A stretch of DNA of 25,440 bases from Phoronis ovalis (taxonomy: Eukaryota > Phoronida > Phoronidae): the NCBI GenBank assembly GCA_028565635.1, contig JAOXYB010056722.1:1-25440 (forward strand), written 5' to 3'. Under the pieces are notes generated by a model, which worked only from the letters and a program-made list of their open reading frames with translations, did not search any database and was not told where the DNA came from. A program made the translations under genes and the position numbers. Below are positions 8,942 through 20,900 of the stretch, piece by piece (within the stretch, counting starts at the first letter, position 1; each line of letters starts with the position of its first letter).

Positions 8942-11900
8942 CTAAAATAAACAGATATTGGTCTAGTCAGAAGCAATGACAGTTTTCAATGACATTGACA
9001 ATTATTTCTTAATTAGATCAATGAACAACTATGACACTAAACTTCGTTGCAATTAAATGATAATATACATTTTTTATGGTGGCCCTGAGCTATACTTTAG
9101 TTGTAATTTTGAAAAGCAAGTCGACAACTCTACAACATGCTAAATTAGTAAAAATGGTGTGTTGTTGAGTTGTTAAAACAAGTTGATAACTTAATGCATT
9201 CATTAAGTTAGCTGTAAAAACAAGTCGACAACAAGTCGTTTTTACTAAATCAGCATGTTGCAGAGTAGCTGACTTGCTTCACAACTTGAATATACCTTGG
9301 GGCCATCATCCTTTTAATTTTTTTTTGGAAACAAAATGCCATGATACATTAAATATATTTTTCCTAAATTATCTTTCTACGAATTATAACTTTGTTGCAT
9401 ATTAACATAAGGTACACTAAGTGGAACAATTACTACATAATGAAAGGTATTAAACTGACACATAATTTGAAGCAGATATTGACTACTTTAACACAACTTT
9501 CAGTGTCATGTATATTGTAAAAAAAATCTATTTATTACGGAAGAGAAAGTCTCCTTACCATGTGACAGCAAACCACCAATCTCTGTGATAAGACCTGATA
9601 TTAATGGAAAGTATGGAGTCCAACCAACATCTGTATAGTGTACAATCAGAATATCATTTGGCTGGAAAATGATTATAATATATTATTACTGGCTTTTGCA
9701 GTTAATTTTTTAGAGTAACGAAACATATACCTATATTAAAATTATAGTAGTTGGTGTTTTTGTTGTAGTAACTAGAATTACTACACAAAAATGACGAACC
9801 AATGCAATGGTGAAGTTGAAAAGCATTTATATAAAAAAACAAACTTTTCAAAATCACTGCTTTTGAAGTTATCATATTATGTCACAACTGCATCCATCAG
9901 AGAGCATTTGTACTTGTGAGAATTTTAAAAAACGTTGAGCAACTGACCTGTATCTGATCTGCTAGCTCCAAGCTTGTGACCACTCTTGCTGTTCCCTTGA
10001 CCACTCCATTACTTACAGGCATTCCAGACAGTGTTACCGAAGTTATCACATACTCTTCACTACCATTTGTTTCAACCTTTTAAAGAAAAAACTGCTATTG
10101 AAATAATATGTATTCCGGAAATTTACACGAAACCCTGCAAAACCTGGCAAGTGGATATAGCTGTATAAGACTCTTGGCTGTCTCATAGTAGTCTCTCGTT
10201 GTGAATATAAGACTCACGCATTGTAGCTTGTTTTCTACGATTACTTTCACTAGATACTGAATACTGATATTAAAAATACTGCATAATTATTTCATTCAAA
10301 AATTCTACCAACTTGACTGGTATGCAGACTATAGTTGATGGCACAGATACCAATTAAGCTCTATTCTTATTGCAAAAGGCATAGGATCATATCCTGGTCA
10401 CATAAACTTCAATTGTATACCAGAAAGTGCTTCATCTTACTGAATGTAAAAGCCCAATGACTAGTTACATCTACTAAAAATAGTGCCACTCAAAGATTCA
10501 TTGTATTGTAGACAGCTTACACATTGTGGGTAGCCAACATTAAGCTCAGGATATTCCACCTCCATTTGCTTTGGTAGAATCTTTCGCCTGCGAACAGCTC
10601 TGAAAAAAATATAACTTTGAAAATAAAATACAACCAGTCAAATATTTTTGTTTAAAATGTGACTTTATTGTCTTAGCAAAGCTAAATGGCCAGACTCAAG
10701 TTTTGCTAGATTTTTGAACTTGACACCAGTCAATAATCTACAATATTTACTGGAATAAAAGATGGATCTTGAAAATTATACTACATGTATCTATACCTAC
10801 TTTGCTATAAGCCTAGCTGATCTTGTATCAAGTAGTTGTCCAATTTCTCTGTGAGAAAGAAAATACATTAAGTCACTGTCTGGTAACCGTCCTTCAGACA
10901 TCAACATTTCTGATAGTTTAAGGTAAGCTTCTTTAAACACATCTACCATTTTAATGGAAATTGACTGAAAAGAGAAATTAGAGAGTCAGTGAGTTACCTT
11001 GTAAAACTTTCTACAGATGCTGTAAACTACACTGCAGAATTTACTTGTCAGATGAGAGTTTAGGTTGCTTGAAACATCTATTTACTATAAACACATATTA
11101 AGGGCATATAAAAGCCATATTCCCGTATTTCCCAAAATTCTAAAAAATATTTAGTCAAGAATTAATTTTTAATAACTATTGTTAATTTGAATATTTCACA
11201 GTTTAAATTTCATTTCAGTTTTTTTGACATATTCGATGATTATATTAACAAGGATTGCAAATATAAGTCAACAGAAATCAAGACAAAACATGCCGTGCTA
11301 CATTAAAAACATCATAACTAACGTATATTTTAATATTAAAAGCATTACTACTATAAACAAACCAATAAATCAAGCAAATGTGTAATATGTAAAGAGACCA
11401 CAAAGATTTCATACAAGAACCATTAGTACCTTTCCCCATTCTCTGTCAGCGACTGCAGCTCTGGCTTTGGGTAGAATAGCTTTTAAAGTTTGCCTGTAAT
11501 AAAGTATCTACATTATTAAAGTTTGCCTGTAATAGAGTATCTACATTATTAAAGTTTGCCTGTAATAGTGTATCTACATTATTAAGACTCTACAAAAACG
11601 GAAACTACACTAATGTGTCTGCTTAAACTTACAAGCTAAGGATTTACAGAAAAGTCATATATGGAAGCAAAATTACCATTGCGTGTAACTAAATCCATCA
11701 TACTAACAGGCACATACGTTTAGCGCCCACCATATTTGTTAGTTAAAGTGATACTTATTATCAAACAGATAATGTGCATATGGAAAAAATGTGCAAGTGG
11801 AAATGGTGTACAAGCCTCATACAGGTTTGAGCACTATTCAGATAGCTGAAGCATTTTATACTCTTTTTTTGGCATGATACTGGTTTTGTACATTCATTGA

Positions 11901-14900
11901 TTGAATGGGGACACTTGTCACTTCTTTACAACAAACAAACCTTCCAAAAAATGTAATTGGAGTTTTCAGCCTGCTTATGGCTTCATTCGCACTAACATCT
12001 TCTTTATGTACATGTACTTCACGGCCATTCTTCATTACAGACTATAAAATAAATTAAAGAGTAGTTTCTAACAAAATTGAAATCAATTATATACCAAGAA
12101 CTGTTCCGTGAAAGTTATTAATTTTGTTTTAATAGAATATCTAAAAGAACTCTTTATTTATTAGTATTTGTTGCAAGAAAAACTAAAAAATGAGCAATAG
12201 ACATCTATTTACTGTCACTTTTTTACAGTACAATGACACAAATGTTTGGATTACATGTGTGCAGCAAGGGGTAATAGACTATTTGCATGCACTAGGGAGG
12301 CCAGCAGTATCGGACCCTTTCGATCCCAGCATTCTCAGATGAAAACAATACATGGTTTTTAAAACCCCACTTCAGAAATGCATTAAGCGGTGAAATTTAA
12401 TCAAAGTAATAAAATGTTAATAAATAATGTTTTATGTAATGTAAGACTAAGGTTACTTGCAAACAGAAAGTTTTTCTTAAACCAATGGCAATAAGGTTTT
12501 ATTTTTGGTTTTTGTTCAGTATGCGAAGAAAACGAAAAATATAGCGTTTTGTGAATGAATTGCACAAGCGCCCGTAGAACTACATCATTGTTCATTCACA
12601 AAATGCAACATGCTGGAAAGGTTTAGGTCCACAACTGGTGGCTCCACCAAGTAAGATGCAAATAGTCTGTAGATGAAACTAATACTGGATCATACTTGAA
12701 TAACTTTCACTACTTTCTCTGGTTGACGATGCCAAGATTTCTCTCTAAATTCTGATTCGCGGACACAACGGTGGCCATGACGCTTTAAGAAGGCTCGAAA
12801 ATTGTTCCCAATTTCACCACTTGAGGGTGTTAACAACCATTCTGCTGCTTTCTAGTATAAATCAAAAAGTAGTTTGAATGTTGTGTTTTTATGTACCTTG
12901 TTAATTACACACATCCTAAGGACACTAATTTCGCTTTATTTCTTTAGGTTACAAACGAGCTGTTTTCTTATGACATATTTCACAATACTTCACAAAATGG
13001 AAGCACTGGCTAAACAGTGGTCATTTCAACTAAGTTTTAAAAGTCTGTTTCCATGTATATATTAAAAGATATTGCTTGTTTTCACAAAATCTGTAAATAA
13101 CTTCTTGGCAAAACTTCATGAGATAAAATCAGCAAATAATTATTCAAACTAAGCTTAATGTAAAGCAACTCAAAAATACCTCAGGAGACTTGCACAGGAA
13201 TTCTTCTACATTGCTGGATTGTGAAATGCTATGGGCAAGGGCCTGTTACAACAAAAAATATCTTTATTACATTTACAACTAACATTATCAAGTAAGATTT
13301 ATAAAGAGATCGAACTGCTATTTAAGGTTGTGTGTTAATTATAATAAACCATTAATCACTGAAAAATTGATCTACAATGCAAAGGTACAAAACAGTCAAT
13401 GCAGATCAAAGAATAAAATCTCACACAACTAGCATGGTACATTGCGAAAGGATTTATTCTCAGCAGAAGTACAGTTTGCCAGCTTTATCAATATTAATGC
13501 ACAATCAGGCATCTAACTAAAGGAATCTTTGTAGTTAGTCTGGGCATGAATCAGCAGTTAATCTGCATAGTTTACTTACTTGTATAGCTGTTGGTACATC
13601 AGCACTGTAGACATCAGGACAGTTGGCTAACATCATTGCAACATCTGCATAATACTCAGTAGTCCAGTCTGAAAAATAACATTTAAAGAAATTTAATTAT
13701 TATTATTATAACTTTCGAAAAAAATTGTTGAAAAAAAATACGAAACTCTACACAAATCAACAACATTACTTTGCAAAGCAGGAAAGCATTTATTTATTTC
13801 ATTTAACAAATAAAACTAATATTTGGAAGAAGTTCGTGGTGTAAACCTAATACTTAGTAAGTGTTTCGATGACTTTTGGAAAACATAAATTTAGAGCTAA
13901 TATTTTTCAAACAACTTTCTCAAGGATATTTAATGAAACTTGTTGTAAGGCTTACAAATCATTATGAAATAAGGTCAGTTTGATTTGCAAAAGCAAACAT
14001 AAAATTTAGTTCTAGCTTAAAACAAAGACTGAAGCAGTTATTTGCGGTATATCTTCTGCAGATTACGTTGCAATTTATAAGCACTGGCTATTATTAAGAA
14101 TACCTGGTTTTCCTTGAGCTAGAACTGATAATAAAACAGCACTCATCATTCCTGAGCGACCGCTATTACCAACCGTATCTGTCCAACACTAGAACACAGG
14201 AAAGGCCGATATGACTTGCATATTATTCTCAATACTGTATGTGGACAGTCAATTACTTTACTTTTACATGCGCTTATATAGGACAACGTATTTGCATTGA
14301 TATGTAACTTTATGGCAATGTCATACATCGTATTTTGTCTTATGTTTTGTAATTTCACATTCAGATGATTAGGAGGACAAAAGCAGCTGGTGTGTATTAT
14401 AGTGCGAGAGATAAGGACTTTTGAGTAAATACAAACTACATAGCAAGCTGCTTTATTGGCATTTCTTGGAATGTGAAATACCAGATGTTATTAGTCAAAT
14501 GACAAAATACAACTTATGAAGCCAAAACAAAAAGGTGCAAACCATATTAGGACCCTTTCTATTTGCAGTATCCAAAGTTTGGAGAAATATTTCTCAAAAC
14601 ATTGAACGCTAATCTAACTCTACAATCTACAAAGCACTTTTTGGGCAATAAACGTTAGACACAAAAAATAATTTCCAGGACCTAGAAAATTGCAGCTAGA
14701 AGTTATTCCTAGCTACCAATTCTAGGTACTAAATTTCTAAGAGCACGACTTCTACACACTTGAAACATCTAAGAGCTACATCCAAGTGTCAATGTAGGTT
14801 AGGGGCCACTTATGAGCTAGGTGACTTATAACAAGGTTGTAAACCACATCGCACATGGTTGCGCAAATTGCCTCTTTTGTGCAGGTCACTTAGCTCCTAA

Positions 14901-17900
14901 CTGACTCCTGACCTATATCAATGGTCCATTGTAGCTCCTACCATCTTCTGTTTTTAGGTCCTAGAAACAGTTTGTAGCTCCTAGAAGTTCTAGGTTCCAC
15001 AAGTTTTAGCACAGATGACAAGCTTGTATGAATGTATTTGTAGCATCTAATGATTGGTAGTATGTACGTACGTTTCTAGCACCAAACTACAATAATGTAG
15101 CGTCTAACTATTTTTTGTATCGTCTAATGATTATTGTCCAAAAACTGTTTGGTTAAAATCTCACATTGTCTCATAATATCCCCTCAAGGGATTCCCCTGG
15201 TGGATGGGACTTGAAACTAACTAGAAAGGGTGCTATTAGTTTAGGTCATTCTTGTTTGCTTTGCAGCAATACACTGTTCGTATGCAATTGATGGCAACAC
15301 ACTCATAAACCCAGTGTTTTCCACAATTATTCAGTTCTCCATGAGTTTATGTATTTACAACACAAAATCGTGGGGAGCATGCAAATAGTGTATTTTCTTC
15401 ATCATGTAATGACTGTATTCTCAAAGATGATAAAAATTTTGATTCTAATTCCAAAAACTGCAAAGCCATGTAAAGAAAAAACAAAAGTCATTAAACAGAA
15501 AGAATAATGTGCTCTTCGTCCTGAAATTGTGCAAATAATAAGATGAAATAAAAGTACACCTGTAAGGCATCAAAACAACTGAAACAAGATTAATATACAT
15601 TAATGTTAAAAAAAATAATATTAAATTAAAGATTATAATTGTGTTAAAACTTGAGAAACACAGTGGTGCGCCATGCATAAACATCAAACCAACATGTACA
15701 TGCTTACATTATTAGTACAACAAGCAAAGCAGTTTAGGGAATACAACAACCATGTCGTCTCTTGGTAATATTACAACATCAAGCATACCATACTGTCCCT
15801 GGGATAGGGTCATGATCAAAACTGTAGAAAACACTCCTGATCTGGTCGTGTTAGCTGCTGTATCTTTCCAACACTAATCAACAGTTAAAAGAAATTCTAA
15901 ATTTATAAATAAATATATCCTTATTATTACACTGTTAAAATTGATCGGAAACATGCAATTACAGGTATCTGCAACAACTAAAGCAAACTACTCTAACCTC
16001 TACAACTCTTAAGCATTGCTAGTGATATCAAAAATGCATATCTGTACCAATATGTTCAGAGTTCAACACAGTTTAAAACATTACATTAATAAGCACTTTT
16101 AAGCAAGAAGTTGTCTAACATGTAAAAATTGTTTTGCTCATATATGATACCCACTCCCTAGATTAATAATCATAATAGAAACTATTCTTTCAGATAAAAA
16201 AACAACAGTAAAAGTTTACTTAAGGACAAGCATTAACTAATTTGGACTATTGACAACTGAAGTTAGACTGTTTGATGTCAGTCTGAGTAAATCCATACGT
16301 TAGTGTTCCCTACCTTCTCAACTAACATCTGGGCTTAACCATAGTCTATTTTTGTTATATTCCTTCAATTTAACAACAGCGAAATAATTACATCATTAAT
16401 TTTTTGCCAACCGAGATAAGCCTTTCTCTCCGCGTGATCCATCGTCGCCTGCTATGACTATCTTATCATTATGACTAATTCTGAATAGGTGTCACCGGGG
16501 AGCTTGTTTTTGCTTAGTGGTCTATACATAAACTCTTTTAGGACAGAATGTGTGTAATCTGTTAGTCCACTGTTATACCTATTATTGTATGCTGCAATTT
16601 GATTGGTGTCAGGACTTTCGTGACAATTTGTATAGAAATAAAGGGATTGTCGTTCTTCTGCTTTTCGAGATTATAAATTTGACTATGGTTAAGCCAAGAC
16701 GTTAGTTGAGAAGGTACAGAACACTAACGGATGGATTTATTCAGACTGGTTTGATGTATGCATTGCAGGAAAGTAATTATGATGCATGAAAAGAAAACAA
16801 TGTATTCGACGTCATGAAAAGAAAATGGGAACTATTTTTTCTCATTTACCTTGCGAGATTTTTTTACCAAGTAGCAGCTAACTTTAAAAATTGTTCTAAT
16901 AATCTGAAATGTGGCTATTTTGCATAATTCTAAATGTTTTGTGAATAGAATTCTAATTTTCCAAAAATAGAAGTACCAACCTTCCTGTAATTAGGCATAG
17001 CAGTCGTAATCTGGTCATAGAGCTCTCTAGATGACTGGTTATCTTTCACTAAGGTGTAGGTCTCCAGCATTTCACCCCACTTAGCAGTTTTTCCATAAGA
17101 TTGGTATCGACTCTGTAAAATATTAAATAAAATATAAAATATTAAATTTGTTTTGTTTCAAAGCAATTTTGAATATGATGCCTGTTTTATATTGTTCAAT
17201 TGATTGTTAGGTGTGGTTAGGTAATTATGGAGGGTTAGGTCGCATAGGATTATATTGTTCAAGTGATTGTTAGTTGTGGTTATGTTAATATGCATGGTTA
17301 TGTCATTAGACAGGATACAAGTTAGGCAGATCACTTTAGGAAAGCAAGGAGTTAAGTTGGTTAAATCATTGTGTCAAGATTGAGAGAATACAGGTAAAGA
17401 GATATATATGTCGAACTTGTATATTTTTGTATATTACTATCGTAGTTTTAACAGTCTCAATAAATGGTATTTGAAGTAGAACGAGGTGTGTAAATTGTAA
17501 AATATAGATAAAATAGTAATAAAAATACTTAATAACCCCAGTGTAATTGATACTATAGGTAATCATGTTGTATTACAGGGCCGTCTTCTTTCTTATGCTT
17601 TTGATACCAGACAAACCTAGCAATAGAATTCAGCTAAACATTTTCTTGTGTGACCTCGGTAACGTCGGCAGGTGGGTCGTGGCCAGCACCATAAATTGGA
17701 CAGCCCGGCACGCAGTTAGATACGGGAACTGAACCGTATTACTCAACCCGAGAAGCAGAACAAAAGGGAAGAAGAGAAGGTGAAGTGAAACCAGACATCG
17801 GAGCATCCCTCTTCCGGAACCACCACCATAGTTTATAGTAGTATCCCTACTCTGTATCAATAGTCAACAAACTTTGTTTCCGTTTAATTATTTATAATAT

Positions 17901-20900
17901 GTGTTATCTCTGTTCGTTGTCAAAATTCAATACAGTATGTAATTCAGAACATTTATTATCTCTTGGAATTGACCACACCCTAGCCTAACTTTCACTTCAA
18001 TATTCATCTTAGTCTGTCTATCCCCGCCAACAGTAACAACGTGACAATGCCTAAAGAAAAACAATAAATACATAGGCCTACTGTACATTCCACGCATGAG
18101 CACTAAGTTTACATTTTCATTAAACAAGGTCTGTATTCATGCTGTGGGTCAAATGTTCATGTAATGTGAAAAATAGGTGCAAATGAGGTTAATGACTGCA
18201 GTTCACATTGTAAACATAAACATAACAGATACTAGGCTCAAAAAGGAAATTCTAAAACATAGTCCTAAGTTTTCCATTCATTTGCTGTAGTGATTCATTT
18301 TAGTTTAGGTAAGTATTCTAAGATATTGAAATAATATCAGAAGCAGGTATATTAGTAAAATAAGCTTTAGAATGCTTTCTTTCATGGTACAACATATGAG
18401 CAAGTTTACTCACAAAATTAGATTGAGTAAATTTACATACAATTTTAACATTTTCCTTCCTCATATAGACTGATATTTATGATATTTATCATTTTTAGTT
18501 TTAATATTAATTTTAATTACATACATTATAAGCAATCTTAAAATTAATCACATGAGCTTTAATATTAGCATAGCGTGGATAGTTTTTTTACTTTGAGAGC
18601 ATTTCATATTGAAAATTCAATGCTACCTTTAGAAGAGGAGGACAACAGATTAATAATCGGCAATAAGGCCATTCGATGAAATTTCCTTACTCAAGCATAC
18701 TAGGCAATCCTAGGTTAAAGTAACTCCTGAGACATTGGCTTAAATGAACTTACTGTATGTGATTTCACAGCAGATCTTAGCCTTTTCAAAAATGGCTGCT
18801 GTCCACTATATTCAATAATATGCTCCATTGTGATATCCTTGGGGCAATGTCCCATAATTGTTATCTCTGCAACACGCTTGTCATTACCAAGGATATTGTT
18901 CTCGTAAACTGTTCCAAGCTCCTACAAAATTGAGATATTACTAAAGATAAAAATTTAGTAAATACAACATTTTTAAGCTAGTATGTAATTAGTTACGACT
19001 ATGAATACTGTGTGTAAGGCATACATTACTTTATATATAGCGAAGAGAAAACAATGCAGTCTGTGTTTTAACTAAAATCTGTGTCCTTGACATTAACACA
19101 TGAAACATCTCAGACAAAGCACCTCCTTATTTTGTGCCCATTTGAGAATCAAACCAAAGCCTCCTATTGAACAAAGTTACACTGTGTCCTACACCTCTGG
19201 TGATTTATGAGCACTGATGTGATATTGCAAACTCAAGTAATACATGACTTCAGAGAGGGGCAACCACACTGTATGGCATAAGTATTATGGCTCTAACATT
19301 TGTAGCAGATATAGATATTAGAAAAGCCCCCTTACTTACACTAAGATTGATAAATGTGTGGTTGCAGAAACTCCCCATAGATTTATAGACTCCAGGGAGG
19401 TGGTCACGAACTCCTGCTTGTATCTCAACAGACTGTAAAATATGCTTTAAACATAAAACATGTAGAAGGAGCAAAGATACAACAAATTAATAATAAAATT
19501 CCATTAAAAGACATTTTAAGATGGTTAAGATTTTTAACATATTACACACAATGCACAATTTCAAGCATTAGCTAGTTTCGAGATATTTAGCACACAGTCA
19601 GTTTATTATACTGTCTGTCTTTTATCTCCTATTTCATAAAATATGGAGTGGCCATAATAACTCACTGTTATAGAATCTTCAATTCCTTGGAGGAAAACGG
19701 AATGTGTTAATGGTGTTACTGCTCCTGGCATCATTTCACTACAAAACCAAAGCACTGATATATCCAGGGATGACATCCATATTATACCACTGTCTTTATG
19801 TTTTATTTTGGAAGAAAGGTAATTCAGACAGAAATATGGGTGCACCTAAACCTCCACCCAGTTGAAAGGATTTGTTAATGCCAAATACAGACTTATGGTT
19901 CTTCATTCTCTATGTACTTATCCATGTCATAAGTCTGCAATAAAACTGACACAAATCTCTAACAAATTTTCTGTCAAAAAATTGAAGTGTATTTTTCCGT
20001 ACAAAGCAATCTATCTGAGCAGTACTTCCCTCTGGGGTTTCAACTACCTGTGAGTTTTATCAATCTTCTGATATGAAAAGGAAATGGGAGAAGAAACATC
20101 ACTAATTATATAATGCTTCCAGGTATTTACTAAATAAAACTTCAACTGTATTTTTTTTAATTATAACCAGTACCCAATGTTTGCAGTGGTTAACCACATT
20201 CTGTCTGTGTTTACTGGTGTATCAAATTCATGCATCAGTTCCCACTCAGATTCCACATCAAATGATGTGATTGGTCTAGCCTAAAACATAAAAATATGGT
20301 ATTTATACATAAAACAGATTTTGACCGAAATACTGTTTTAATTTCTTTTAAATTAGTGAAAGAATTAAAATTATTACAAGATTTCCTTTCTAACTCACGA
20401 CAATCAAATATGCAACTTGAAATACTTATATAATAATTAATATTAAAAATAAAAAAAACACAATATTTGTTGAAAACAAGCAAACTGATATAATATCCAC
20501 AAGATGTTTATAAGCAATCATATGGAACTCTGAAATATAAATGATGAGATCCATACATTGCGCACATAAAATGAATTAGAGCTGCTTCGCTTTTAGTTAC
20601 ACAGGAGGGGGGATGCACTTCAATAAAGGAAATATAGGTGGCAGGTTGTTATTAATTCATATACACATGACAGTATAATGTATAATGGGCAGTTGAGTCA
20701 TTTAAAAGTGTCTTCCCCCTCCACTGCACAACTAAAAGTAGAACGGCCCTTACTTGTAATAGGTATATTTTATTTTCACAGACAGCCCACTCAATATCTC
20801 GTGGATCAGAAAATGATTTCTCAATCTACAAAACAAAACAGTTTTGATGTTAATTTAATTAAATTGCAATTGTTACAACTATACAAGTATATTATTCAAC

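Larger units (their letters stand above)
17113..18753 (-). other. Largest intron (1.64 kb) with a tandem duplication and a GC-rich island
   Basis: Contains a two-copy 63-bp repeat (17187-17304) and a markedly less AT-rich patch (about 17648-17832). No exon fits the phase of the gene. Confidence 0.6.

Noticed and set aside
11485-11583. CRISPR-like array
   Set aside because: Three adjacent units with no spacers, in a eukaryotic intron; a simple tandem repeat.
12401-12595. 64-codon - strand open frame
   Set aside because: Falls wholly inside the inverted-repeat element 12276-12668 and shows no transposase motif.
15640-15695. Possible third copy of the alternative exon (TGTTGG reading CW at about 15692)
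   Set aside because: Apart from CW there is no D-T...N...RSG pattern, and no AG acceptor precedes it.
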